From Magnetococcales bacterium (lineage in GTDB: Bacteria > Pseudomonadota > Magnetococcia > Magnetococcales > DC0425bin3), in contig JADGCJ010000022.1 of NCBI GenBank assembly GCA_015229045.1, positions 1 to 34,908 of the forward strand: a stretch of 34,908 bases of DNA, in the 5' to 3' direction. The notes beneath the pieces were generated by a model, which was not told the origin of the DNA, searched no databases, and saw only the letters and a list, made by a program, of their open reading frames with translations. Shown here in pieces: positions 1-6,496 of this stretch. The position numbers and the translations under genes were made by a program. Each line of letters starts with the position of its first letter. The first letter of the stretch is position 1.

Positions 1-1
1 C

Positions 2-277
2 CAGATCGCCACCTATCAAGCCTATATGGAGACCGCTGTTCCTGGCATTACCGTCAACCCGGCCCTGTTCACCGCCATCAACAAAAACACCGCCGAGTTG
101 CATTTTGAACTGGTCCCCTTCGACGCTGCCCTGGCCCAACGCATGACCGACCGGGCGGTACGTATTCTCCAGGCCACCGAGGCCCAGGAGCTTCTGCCCC
201 GGATCAGTCGTGAATCTACCCATTTTGAATGCCGGATGTGTTCTTTCCAGGACCGTTGTTGGAGATTGCCGGTATGA
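2..277 (+). CDS. PD-(D/E)XK (Cas4/RecB-like) phage nuclease, C-terminal part
   Basis: This is the last 91 codons of a gene that begins left of the window; the frame is open from base 2. The C-terminus reads ECRMCSFQDRCWRL. Closely spaced cysteines followed by an aromatic residue are typical of the C-terminal Fe-S cluster of Cas4/AddB-type PD-(D/E)XK exonucleases, common in phage recombination modules. The nuclease core and the first cluster cysteine would lie upstream and cannot be seen. The stop overlaps the next start (ATGA at 274-277), so it is translationally coupled to the primase-helicase. I infer a role in phage recombination or end resection; the family call rests only on the C-terminal motif and on context. 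Confidence 0.6.
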   Translation, partial: QIATYQAYMETAVPGITVNPALFTAINKNTAELHFELVPFDAALAQRMTDRAVRILQATEAQELLPRISRESTHFECRMCSFQDRCWRLPV

Positions 278-2550
278 ACGGAAACGTGGTCTGGATGGAT
301 TTCAACACCGCTGCCCCCCAGGAGAATACGGGACTCCTGGAACCGATGGTTCCCGATCCAGGGGCCATTTCCAGCTACATGGACCTGGTTTTCGGCTACT
401 GCGAAGGTTGGATTCCGTTCCGGGCCTTTGCCGATATCGGCCAGGGGTTGGATGCCAAGCCCCATACCATCTGGGTAGAATCCGACGAGATGACCGACTT
501 AGCGTCCGCCAAGGAGAAAGCCATCACCTTTGCCCGGTGGGCAGCCCGCGATGGCATGGCATTTTACGTCATTCCGGGAACCGTGGCCGAACAGGGACAA
601 GCCAAGGCGGTTGATATCACCCAGACCCAGGTGATTCTGGTGGACCTGGACTCAGGAAATATCGAGGCCAAGCTGGAGTACCTGTCAAATCATCTGGGCG
701 AGCCCACTGCCGTGATCGAATCCGGTGGTGTTACCCAGGAGGGAATGGCCAAGCTGCACGCCTACTGGCGGTTGTCAGAACCGGCGGAAGGAGAAGACAT
801 TGCCCAAGCCTGCCGGGTCCGTCATCAGATCGCCATCAAGGTGGGCGGTGACATTCATTTTCAGTCCGCTCACCAGCCCATCCGGGTGGCTGGATCGGTC
901 TATCACAAACATGGCCGCACGCGACTCGTCTCATTTCGATCTCTGAACACCCGGAAATACCACCTGCCGTTCATTGCTGTGGCGGCAAACGACATGCCCA
1001 CCATGGAGGGGATCGACACCTCCGGACTGGACTTCAACGACGCCGGACCAAACAAACCAACCGTGACGGAGGTTCTTACCACCCCCATTCGCGATGGGGC
1101 TCAGGATGCCTGGACACGATTCGCCGGAGCCAGTGCTGCCATCGGCCACTTTATCCGCATGGCCCACTCTGGACAAATGGGGCGGGACGAAGCCTGGGAG
1201 GCCATTTCCCAGTACAATGCTGCCATACTTCGTCCTCCCTGGCCACAGGACCGCTTGGCTGCCGAGGCGCAACGGTTGTGGGAGAAACACTGCGAGAAGC
1301 ACGGCGAACCTGCGATCACCCAGAGCAATGACGATCCTCTACCCACTTTCCGCTTGGAGGAATTGCTCGCCGACGACAGCCCCATGCCACTGGATATCAT
1401 CACGCCTCGTTTGCTGACCCCAGGCGGCATCATGGTAATCGGAGGCGCTCCCAAGGTGGGCAAGAGTGACTTCCTTATCCATCTCCTGGCACGAATGGCC
1501 GCTGGCATGGAGTTTCTCGGCTTCGCACCTCCCCGGCCCTTTGGCGTGTTCTACCTTCAAACCGAAATTCAATACCACTATCTGCGCGAGCGCATGAAAC
1601 GAATGGAGTTCCCAGCTTCGCTGATTACAACAGCGGGACGCAACCTGGTTCTGACCCCCAAGGTAAAAATGCTTCTGAATATTGATGGCGCAAAAAGAAC
1701 AATTGCCGCCATTCAAAGGAATTTTCCAGATTCTCCACCCGACATTATTTGCATTGATCCCCTCCGTAACGTGTTTGACGGCGGTCCCGATGGTAGCGGC
1801 GAAAACGACAACAACGCCATGCTTTTCTTTCTCCAGGAACGGATAGAACGGATCCGGGATGCCGTCAATCCAGAGGCAGGAATCATTCTCAGCCACCACA
1901 CAAAAAAACTAAGCAAAAAGCAACTGATGGAGGACCCGTTCCAGGCATTGAGCGGGGCCGGCAGCCTCCGGAGCTTTTATACCAGCGGCGTCATCATGTA
2001 CCGCACCGACGAGGAAAAACCAGAACGAATGCTCCAGTTTGAACTCCGTAACGGTCCGGCTATCGCACCCATGATGGTGGATAAAATCGATAGAAAATGG
2101 ATGAAAATTGACAGGCGCGTGGAGCGGCTCGTGCGACAGGAAGTTGGGGAAAAATTTGATGCGGAACGTCGACGCAAACACGACGTCATCCTGCAGTTGA
2201 TCTTCGATGCGGCCGCCAGGGGGCAGGCGTTTACCTCCAACCAGTTCGTGGAGCAATTCGAGAATCTGGCCGGATTGGGTGGCAAGGACACCATCCGGGC
2301 CCGTATCGGGGTGCTGGCAACCAAGGGTTACATCAAATTTTTCAAGAACCATGAGGCCTACGGGCTACTTCCCGCCAACCGTTCCAAGTTCGGCTATCTC
2401 TGCGTGGAAGGCATGTCACTCCGGTTGACGGATGGCGAGGCAATGTTCGTGACGCCAACCCACTTCAAATGTCCACAATCTGGGGCGGTGCTTCCCGTGG
2501 AGAACCCCCAGGTGTGGGTCTACAGCGACAACGAAGTGGGCCTGTCATGA
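274..2550 (+). CDS. Phage primase-helicase (AEP-like domain plus RepA/AAA_25-like ATPase)
   Basis: The 758-residue protein has two recognisable enzymatic parts. Residues about 85-170 resemble an archaeo-eukaryotic-type primase: hydrophobic-D-L-D (D124, D126), ESGG near 150 and H162 in HAYWRL. Residues about 370-590 form a RecA-fold ATPase with Walker A GAPKVGKS (391-398, K397) and, further on, a Walker-B-like IICIDPLRNVF and an LSHH sensor, as in RepA/AAA_25 hexameric helicases. The last 150 residues look like a winged-helix DNA-binding region. I chose ATG 274 rather than an in-frame start at 229 because it overlaps the upstream stop as ATGA. The AT-rich repeat block just downstream is a natural candidate origin for it. 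Inferred role: initiation and unwinding in phage replication. Confidence 0.8.
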   Translation: MNGNVVWMDFNTAAPQENTGLLEPMVPDPGAISSYMDLVFGYCEGWIPFRAFADIGQGLDAKPHTIWVESDEMTDLASAKEKAITFARWAARDGMAFYVIPGTVAEQGQAKAVDITQTQVILVDLDSGNIEAKLEYLSNHLGEPTAVIESGGVTQEGMAKLHAYWRLSEPAEGEDIAQACRVRHQIAIKVGGDIHFQSAHQPIRVAGSVYHKHGRTRLVSFRSLNTRKYHLPFIAVAANDMPTMEGIDTSGLDFNDAGPNKPTVTEVLTTPIRDGAQDAWTRFAGASAAIGHFIRMAHSGQMGRDEAWEAISQYNAAILRPPWPQDRLAAEAQRLWEKHCEKHGEPAITQSNDDPLPTFRLEELLADDSPMPLDIITPRLLTPGGIMVIGGAPKVGKSDFLIHLLARMAAGMEFLGFAPPRPFGVFYLQTEIQYHYLRERMKRMEFPASLITTAGRNLVLTPKVKMLLNIDGAKRTIAAIQRNFPDSPPDIICIDPLRNVFDGGPDGSGENDNNAMLFFLQERIERIRDAVNPEAGIILSHHTKKLSKKQLMEDPFQALSGAGSLRSFYTSGVIMYRTDEEKPERMLQFELRNGPAIAPMMVDKIDRKWMKIDRRVERLVRQEVGEKFDAERRRKHDVILQLIFDAAARGQAFTSNQFVEQFENLAGLGGKDTIRARIGVLATKGYIKFFKNHEAYGLLPANRSKFGYLCVEGMSLRLTDGEAMFVTPTHFKCPQSGAVLPVENPQVWVYSDNEVGLS

Positions 2551-2595
2551 TCGATCCGGGAGGCCTGAATGCACATCCAATTACAAATATCAGTT

Positions 2596-2778
2596 TTCAA
2601 ATCTGGCCAGATTCGGTCCAAATCTGGAAATGCTTCAAATCTGGAAAGTATAAATTTTCTATTAACAATCAGACAATTGCAAAGAATTTCCAGATTTGGC
2701 TCCGAATCTGGATTTCAATTCTTCAAATCTGGAAATTCATTTTGTTAATCATGATGTTGCATACGGTTCCAGATTTGA
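2596..2778 (+). repeat. Eight-copy AAATCTGG element cluster (origin or operator candidate)
   Basis: An AT-rich gap holds eight copies of the core AATCTGG, most as TTCAAATCTGGAAA, in both orientations. Plus-strand copies lie at 2596-2606, 2617-2630, 2634-2647, 2702-2714 and 2722-2737. Inverted copies lie at 2607-2616 (one mismatch), 2687-2699 and 2767-2778. The first two abut as a head-to-head pair. A repeat-free AT-rich stretch (2648-2686) separates two clusters. Placement directly after a primase-helicase gene suggests replication-initiator iterons, although a repressor operator is possible. Iteron function is an inference. Confidence 0.7.
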
Positions 2779-2786
2779 GTGTGAAA

Positions 2787-2850
2787 GCCCCCCCTTTCAG
2801 GGGGGATCCCGCAGGAGCAGTGATCCCCCTGTTTTGGGGAGGGGTCGAGC
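2787..2850 (+). repeat. GC-rich hairpin cluster, dispersed-repeat-like
   Basis: The bases after the AAATCTGG elements switch abruptly to C/G homopolymer stems. CCCCCC at 2789-2794 pairs with GGGGGG at 2800-2805, and CCCC at 2826-2829 pairs with GGGG at 2836-2839, followed by GGGGTCGAGCGAGGGGAG. Read through, it gives peptide-like strings such as PPFQGG, the hallmark of a class of intergenic repeats scattered in many bacterial genomes. No T-run follows, so a simple terminator is less likely. Confidence 0.4.
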
Positions 2851-2909
2851 GAGGGGAGTCGATCCAACCTCGGCCACAACCACATTACAGACCACTACAG
2901 GAGGTGCTT

Positions 2910-3782
2910 ATGCAACACGAGATATGGAACTTCGGAGGGCAGTTATATGCCAGGGTTGGGACGAGACCTCATGTGCGCCAGGACGGGACCATCACCGAGT
3001 TGATCATCTGGCGAACCCACTGTGCCCATTGCGGGGAATTGTTCGAGATAACCTCCGCAGCGAGTCCGACGCCGAACGTGAACCGGCACTGTGAACGGCA
3101 CAAGGCGGCAGGACGCAAAGTCAGACGGCATATTCTCTGGGGCAAACCGGTCCCATTGGCCGAGTTGTTGGGCAAGGTCCCGGCGGCGATGACAACGAAA
3201 TCGAAAAAGCGGACGACGGCGTCGATCTTGGCGGGTCCCCGCCGCCGCCCTGACCACATCAACCCGAAGGAGAAAGACATGGCTGAGACAAGTGTGCCCC
3301 AGAACGGGGCCGATGGGAACGGGGCGTTTCTTGCCCTGGACCTGGGCAGCAAGACCGGCTGGGCCTTGCGGCAAGCCGACGGCACCATAACCAGCGGCGT
3401 GATGGAGTTCCGCCCCGGTCGTTTCGAAGGTGGTGGTATGGCCTTTGTTCGTTTCAAACACTGGCTCGACGAAATCCTCCTCTTCGCAGAGCCGCTGACG
3501 GCGGTCTTCTTCGAGGAGGTTCGTGCCCATGCCGGAGTGACCGCAGCCCACGTCTACGGCGGATTCCTGGCTCACCTGACCGCCTGGGCCGAGCAGCACC
3601 AGCTTCCGTACCAGGGAGTGCCGGTCGGGACCATCAAACGCCATGCCACCGGCAAGGGCAATGCCTCCAAGGCCGAGGTGATGGAGGCCATGCGGCGCAA
3701 GGGACATCATCCCGCCGATGACAACGCCGCCGACGCCCTGGCAATCCTCCACTGGGCCATCGATGAGGAGGTGTTGCCATGA
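2910..3782 (+). CDS. Small zinc-ribbon-like phage protein, in frame with the following RuvC-like domain
   Basis: ATG 2910 has an excellent ribosome site (AGGAGG ending 5 bases before it). The first 75 residues match a pattern I associate with a small phage protein: an aromatic WNF start, GTRP, ELIIWRTHCAHCGELFE with a CxxC pair, and a later NRHCERH, together suggesting a four-ligand zinc site. No stop codon follows. The frame stays open through a basic, low-complexity linker (residues about 76-123) into the RuvC-like protein, whose own start at 3279 also has a strong ribosome site. The product may therefore be a 290-residue fusion made alongside the separate resolvase. I cannot tell from sequence which form dominates. 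The alternative is that a stop was lost by mutation between two adjacent genes. Confidence 0.5.
   Translation: MQHEIWNFGGQLYARVGTRPHVRQDGTITELIIWRTHCAHCGELFEITSAASPTPNVNRHCERHKAAGRKVRRHILWGKPVPLAELLGKVPAAMTTKSKKRTTASILAGPRRRPDHINPKEKDMAETSVPQNGADGNGAFLALDLGSKTGWALRQADGTITSGVMEFRPGRFEGGGMAFVRFKHWLDEILLFAEPLTAVFFEEVRAHAGVTAAHVYGGFLAHLTAWAEQHQLPYQGVPVGTIKRHATGKGNASKAEVMEAMRRKGHHPADDNAADALAILHWAIDEEVLP
3279..3782 (+). CDS. RuvC-like Holliday junction resolvase
   Basis: The 167-residue product has the RNase-H-fold acidic set of RuvC-type junction endonucleases: D21 in LALDLGSKTGW, E79/E80 in AVFFEEVRAH, and D148 with D152 in HPADDNAADAL. The TIKRHATGKGNASK segment near 118-131 is also typical of phage RuvC relatives. 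It would cut branched DNA during phage replication and recombination or before packaging. The start ATG 3279 is preceded by AAGGAGAAAGAC. The same frame is open upstream, giving a possible longer fusion from 2910. The stop overlaps the next start (ATGA at 3779-3782). Confidence 0.8.
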   Translation: MAETSVPQNGADGNGAFLALDLGSKTGWALRQADGTITSGVMEFRPGRFEGGGMAFVRFKHWLDEILLFAEPLTAVFFEEVRAHAGVTAAHVYGGFLAHLTAWAEQHQLPYQGVPVGTIKRHATGKGNASKAEVMEAMRRKGHHPADDNAADALAILHWAIDEEVLP

Positions 3783-3997
3783 ACGGTGGACCAAGAGAAC
3801 CCCGTTCCTGTCTGGCCCATCTGCAAGGGCCCACCATCAACGTCGAGGCGACCAAGGTCTTTGGCTGGAACCGGCATGGCATCCTGGTCGTGGCCGAAAG
3901 CGATGATCGGCTCACCTGGGTGGAACGGGAGCTGATTCGTCGGTTGGGCGAGAAACTCTACGGGCGGGGATACCGCCGGGAGGTGGGCCATGGCTGA
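3779..3997 (+). CDS. Small phage protein of unknown function
   Basis: This 72-residue protein starts inside the RuvC stop (ATGA) and ends 8 bases inside the next gene, so it is a coupled member of the operon. It has no cysteine motif, signal peptide or membrane segment. The C-terminal half is charged and probably helical (LTWVERELIRRLGEKLYGRG), following a short beta-rich stretch (GILVVAESDDR). I do not recognise the family. Position in the early-to-late switch region suggests an accessory replication or regulatory role, without direct evidence. Confidence 0.6.
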   Translation: MNGGPREPRSCLAHLQGPTINVEATKVFGWNRHGILVVAESDDRLTWVERELIRRLGEKLYGRGYRREVGHG

Positions 3998-4397
3998 ATG
4001 GACGCCAAAAAAGGTCGCGGCCCGCCTCGATGAGGCCGCAGGGGTAATGAAACGCCTCCCTTCGGTCCGTCCGAGGAAGGTGCAGAGTGCCTGGCCGCCT
4101 ATCATCCGGGAATTCTACGAGGCCTACGGCTGGAGCAATGTGGAAGTTCGTTTGGGTCCACCCTCCGCCGAAGCCATCTCCCGCATGGACGAATGCATGG
4201 AGTGGCTTCGATGGTTGGACCGTGAACGGATGCAACTGGTCTGGGCCCGGGCGGAACATCTGCCCTGGAAAACCATCCTCGAACGCATCGGTGTGGGGCG
4301 GACCAAGGGCTGGCACCTGTGGATGTCCGCCCTTCAGGAAATCGCCACCAGGCTCGATCTGGAGGGAAGATGTTCGAACAGCATGTTCGAACAATAA
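3990..4397 (+). CDS. DUF6362-type phage protein, candidate late regulator
   Basis: The 135-residue protein matches the pattern I know for DUF6362. It has a basic VMKRLPSVRPRKVQSAWPP segment, then SAEAISRMDECMEWLRWLD, then RMQLVWARAEHLPWKTILER and a terminal helix pair containing GVGRTKGWHLW. The last part reads like a helix-turn-helix, so DNA binding is plausible. It is the last gene before the lysis promoter and terminator, where lambda carries its late activator Q. Its final codons contain the two TGTTCGAACA palindromes, so it could bind there. The family assignment is fairly secure; the Q-like role is inferred from position only. Confidence 0.65.
   Translation: MAEWTPKKVAARLDEAAGVMKRLPSVRPRKVQSAWPPIIREFYEAYGWSNVEVRLGPPSAEAISRMDECMEWLRWLDRERMQLVWARAEHLPWKTILERIGVGRTKGWHLWMSALQEIATRLDLEGRCSNSMFEQ
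4371..4393 (+). promoter_or_regulatory. Tandem TGTTCGAACA palindromes, operator candidate
   Basis: Two perfect 10-base palindromes TGTTCGAACA sit at 4371-4380 and 4384-4393, 13 bases apart, at the end of the DUF6362-type gene. Related half-sites (CGAAC, GTGAACA, CGCGAAC) continue to about 4417. They lie immediately upstream of a promoter whose -10 box is at 4427. The spacing (13 bases, just over one helical turn) suits two dimers bound near one face. CGAAC/GTTCG halves resemble LexA boxes, but the spacing fits no LexA class exactly. Confidence 0.5.
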
Positions 4398-4403
4398 CGA
4401 ACG

Positions 4404-4432
4404 TGAACATCGCGAACGGATTTTGCTATAAT
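4404..4432 (+). promoter_or_regulatory. Sigma-70-type promoter for the lysis/late operon
   Basis: A perfect TATAAT (4427-4432) has TGAACA (4404-4409, four of six matches to TTGACA) exactly 17 bases upstream. It begins just after the DUF6362-type stop codon. Transcription would start near 4439 and meet a terminator at 4471. Confidence 0.5.
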
Positions 4433-4470
4433 CCGTACCAGAATTGGATTCATGCGCACGGCGCGATCAC

Positions 4471-4509
4471 AGCCCGCCCCGGGGAGACCTGGAGGCGGGC
4501 TTTCCTTTT
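4471..4509 (+). terminator. Early terminator in the late leader (attenuator-like)
   Basis: AGCCCGCC at 4471-4478 pairs with GGCGGGCT at 4494-4501, followed by TTTCCTTTT. The hairpin begins about 32 bases after the predicted start of the promoter at 4404-4432 and precedes the lysis genes. This is the arrangement of lambda pR'-tR', where an antiterminator lets late transcription through. The T-run is interrupted by CC, so termination may be partial. Confidence 0.5.
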
Positions 4510-4520
4510 GGGAGAACGAA

Positions 4521-4616
4521 ATGAGCGGCACCTTTCTGCAAATCCCCGGCATCGGTTTGCTTTTGTTCCTCGGGCGGGCTTCCATCGTCGGTCAACGTCT
4601 CATTCGGAGGGCTTGA
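4521..4616 (+). CDS. 31-residue membrane peptide in the lysis cassette
   Basis: A short frame starts at ATG 4521 after a GGGAGAAC ribosome site and ends with TGA at 4614-4616, two bases before the endopeptidase start. The peptide has a central hydrophobic stretch (IPGIGLLLFLG, then ASIVG) and a basic end (QRLIRRA), fitting one short transmembrane helix with its C-terminus inside. Size, coupling and location suggest a lysis accessory such as a pinholin-type or regulatory peptide. It could instead be a leader peptide for the endopeptidase. No homologue is recognised. Confidence 0.45.
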   Translation: MSGTFLQIPGIGLLLFLGRASIVGQRLIRRA

Positions 4617-4618
4617 TC

Positions 4619-5014
4619 ATGTCGGACACCCCATGGCCTCACTTCACCCGGGCTGAACTTCAATGCCATTGCGGCTGCGGGCAGATGGAAATGGATTCCG
4701 AGTTCATGGCCCAACTTGAAAACCTTCGCCAGAACCTCGGTCATTCCCTGACCATCACCTCCGGATTTCGCTGTCCCCGTCATAACGCCAAGGTCGCATC
4801 GACCGGCTTCACCGGACCACATGTGACCGGCAAGGCGGTGGATATCGCTATCTCCGGTGCTGCCGCCTTCCACCTGGTCGCGCTCGCCATCCACCAGGGA
4901 TTCACTGGCATCGGTATCAAACAACACGGATCGACGGGCCAGAGAATCATCCATCTGGATATCCTTACGGAAACCGACTCCCGGCCTCGCCCACGCATCT
5001 GGACCTACGCCTGA
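4619..5014 (+). CDS. Peptidase M15A-type endolysin (zinc D,D-/L,D-peptidase)
   Basis: The 131-residue protein is a compact M15 zinc peptidase that would cleave peptidoglycan cross-bridges at lysis. Zinc and catalytic motifs are visible: H68 and D75 in GPHVTGKAVDI (the HxxGxAxD pattern) and H112 with D114 in IIHLDI. The N-terminal FTRAELQCHCGCG segment, with a short cysteine cluster, is characteristic of phage M15A proteins, as is LTITSGFRCPRHN. ATG 4619 was chosen over upstream in-frame starts because GGAGG lies 8 bases before it and the upstream frame crosses the terminator. No signal peptide is present, so it should depend on the holin-like protein encoded next. Confidence 0.85.
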   Translation: MSDTPWPHFTRAELQCHCGCGQMEMDSEFMAQLENLRQNLGHSLTITSGFRCPRHNAKVASTGFTGPHVTGKAVDIAISGAAAFHLVALAIHQGFTGIGIKQHGSTGQRIIHLDILTETDSRPRPRIWTYA

Positions 5015-5027
5015 GGAGAACCAACAC

Positions 5028-5222
5028 ATGCCAAACATCGTCATCCACCTCGCGACCGCCATTATCGACCGTATTCGTGAACCCAGCTCCTGGAGCGGCA
5101 TCGCCGTTCTTCTGGCCCTGTTCGGTCTCTCCGGCGAAGAATCCCAGGCGATCACCCAACTCCTGTCCGCAGCGGCAGCGACGGCATCGGTCTTCATGCG
5201 CGAACAGGGTCAACGGCGGTAA
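5028..5222 (+). CDS. Holin-like small membrane protein
   Basis: The protein has 64 residues with a TGAGGAG ribosome site before ATG 5028. It has an amphipathic N-terminus, then two hydrophobic segments: SWSGIAVLLALFGLSG (about 21-36) and ITQLLSAAAATASVFM (about 42-57), ending in the basic tail REQGQRR. This matches a small two-helix phage protein usually annotated as holin-like. Its position between the endopeptidase and the XhlA-like gene supports a role in membrane permeabilisation at lysis. Holins are poorly conserved, so the call relies on topology and context. Confidence 0.6.
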   Translation: MPNIVIHLATAIIDRIREPSSWSGIAVLLALFGLSGEESQAITQLLSAAAATASVFMREQGQRR

Positions 5223-5227
5223 ACCCC

Positions 5228-5632
5228 ATGTTCACCCGCGAACCCATCACCCATGCCACTCCCTGCTCGGATCTCCGGGCGTTGAGTGCCGCCGTGGCCG
5301 AGATCACCACCAACATCCGCCTGCTCTCGGAGAGTCAGGCCCGGACCGACAAGGCCATCGGCAAGCTGACCGAGGCACTCTCCACCATGGCCCAGCATGA
5401 TGGTCGGCTCAACCACCTGGAGTCGGAAGCGGCCCGTTTTCACGACCACTCGGCAAGGTTGTGGGAAGAGGCAAAAAGCCTGCGCGTTGACACCAACGAA
5501 GCCCTGACCATGGCCAAGACCGCCCTGGAGCGTGGCCGGGACCATGGCATCACCCTGCGCCAGATCATTCCCTGGGCAACGGCCATCGTCATGGCGGCGG
5601 CCACGGTGGGAATGTGGATGAAAGGATATTAA
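5228..5632 (+). CDS. XhlA-like coiled-coil protein with C-terminal membrane anchor
   Basis: The 134-residue protein has a long heptad-rich helix (residues about 20-100, with repeated hydrophobic positions and charged QARTDKAIGKLTEALSTM) and one C-terminal transmembrane segment, IIPWATAIVMAAATVGMW, followed by KGY. Coiled coil plus C-terminal anchor is the architecture of XhlA-type proteins, which act with holins in several phages. It may also help connect membranes in place of a spanin, but no outer-membrane lipoprotein partner is visible. It is the last gene of the lysis cassette, six bases after the holin-like stop. Confidence 0.55.
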   Translation: MFTREPITHATPCSDLRALSAAVAEITTNIRLLSESQARTDKAIGKLTEALSTMAQHDGRLNHLESEAARFHDHSARLWEEAKSLRVDTNEALTMAKTALERGRDHGITLRQIIPWATAIVMAAATVGMWMKGY

Positions 5633-5702
5633 CGAAAAATAAGAGATATAAAATGGTTCCTTCCTAGACGTAAAGGTATGCAACGCGCAAAGGCGCGGTA
5701 TT

Positions 5703-5895
5703 TCGCTAGCGACAGGGCCGTTTTTTGGGTTTGCAGTTTGCACTGCGTCAAAGAGAAAAATAACCATTATTCAAACAGATAAATGTGCAAACCCCTACCT
5801 CCTCAGGTTTGCACCCTGAATCACATAAACAAGTTCAAAAACAAATTGTTATAGAGAAATTCCGACTGCAAACCAAACATTGATGCTGGTTTGCA
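5703..5895 (+). repeat. Six-copy GGTTTGCA repeat block, cos/terminase-binding candidate
   Basis: The 313-base gap between lysis and terminase genes is AT-rich and gene-free. It contains GGTTTGCA at 5728-5735, AGTTTGCA at 5735-5742, TGCAAACC at 5786-5793, GGTTTGCA at 5806-5813, TGCAAACC at 5867-5874 and GGTTTGCA at 5888-5895. Four of these form two inverted pairs; the first is a perfect 9-base pair (5785-5793 with 5806-5814). A 10-base palindrome TCGCTAGCGA sits at 5703-5712. In lambda the same interval holds cosN and the cosB sites bound by the small terminase. By analogy these may be packaging sites; they could also be operators. Confidence 0.6.
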
Positions 5896-5945
5896 TCTGA
5901 TGGTCTCGGATTGGTCACGCATGATCAACAGCTCCGGAGGAAAGG

Positions 5946-6494
5946 ATGAACAAGAGCACCAGAGAATTAGCTCGTCGATTGGGCGTCAGTGATACGGCGG
6001 TTCATAAAGCCGAAAAAGCCGGACGCATCCAACGGGAACCTGATGGTTCCTGGAACCTGGAAAAGGTCCGGGCTCAATGGAACAGCAATACCGACACAGC
6101 CAAGCAACGTTCCGGGCGTGATGGCATGAAGCCGGTGCTTACCGCTGCCGTGGGCACCGTCAAGGAGACTCTGCGAGAAGGCGACCAGTCCCTTGGCACC
6201 AGCGGAACGACCTACATGCAAGCGCGCACCGCCGACATGGTAATGCGTGCTCAGCGCCACAAGATCGAACTGGAACAGCTCAAGGAAAGCTTGGTCAGCA
6301 AGGAAGAGTACGACGCCAAGGTTTTTAAACTGGCTCGTCAGCTTCGGGACATGATCCAGAACTGGCCCTCAAGGGTCGCTCCGGAGATGGCGGCTGAACT
6401 GGGCGTAGACTCCCATCTCATGCACGTCACCCTGGACAGGTATGTCCGGGAACTTCTTATGGATATTGTGAACACCCCTCTGGATTTGGATTGA
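5946..6494 (+). CDS. Terminase small subunit, Nu1-like
   Basis: The 182-residue protein opens with a winged helix-turn-helix (STRELARRLGVSDTAVHKAE, residues 4-23, then GRIQREPDGSWNLEKVRAQW), the DNA-recognition form of Nu1-type small terminases. Two long helices follow (about 95-120 and 122-175, with RTADMVMRAQRHKIELEQLK), matching the oligomerisation region of that family. ATG 5946 has a GGAGGAAAGG ribosome site. It follows the GGTTTGCA repeat block and lies upstream of the large subunit, though two other genes intervene. It would recognise the packaging start on concatemeric DNA and recruit the large terminase. Confidence 0.7.
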   Translation: MNKSTRELARRLGVSDTAVHKAEKAGRIQREPDGSWNLEKVRAQWNSNTDTAKQRSGRDGMKPVLTAAVGTVKETLREGDQSLGTSGTTYMQARTADMVMRAQRHKIELEQLKESLVSKEEYDAKVFKLARQLRDMIQNWPSRVAPEMAAELGVDSHLMHVTLDRYVRELLMDIVNTPLDLD

Positions 6495-6496
6495 CC

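Noticed and set aside
2596..2778. CRISPR array
   Set aside because: The repeat units are short (11-14 bases), occur in both orientations and have irregular spacing, unlike direct repeats with uniform spacers.
4371..4417. LexA (SOS) box
   Set aside because: Half-sites resemble CGAAC/GTTCG, but spacing (adjacent palindromes, 5-base centre between copies) fits neither the alphaproteobacterial GTTC-N7-GTTC nor the Gram-positive form exactly; kept only as a general operator.
5728..5895. CRISPR or tRNA-like structure in the lysis-terminase gap
   Set aside because: Repeats are 8 bases and alternately inverted; no cloverleaf with acceptor stem and CCA end could be drawn.
6491..6496. TTG 6491 as start of the ParB-methyltransferase
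   Set aside because: It overlaps the small terminase stop, but ATG 6497 two codons on is the more ordinary start; the difference is trivial.
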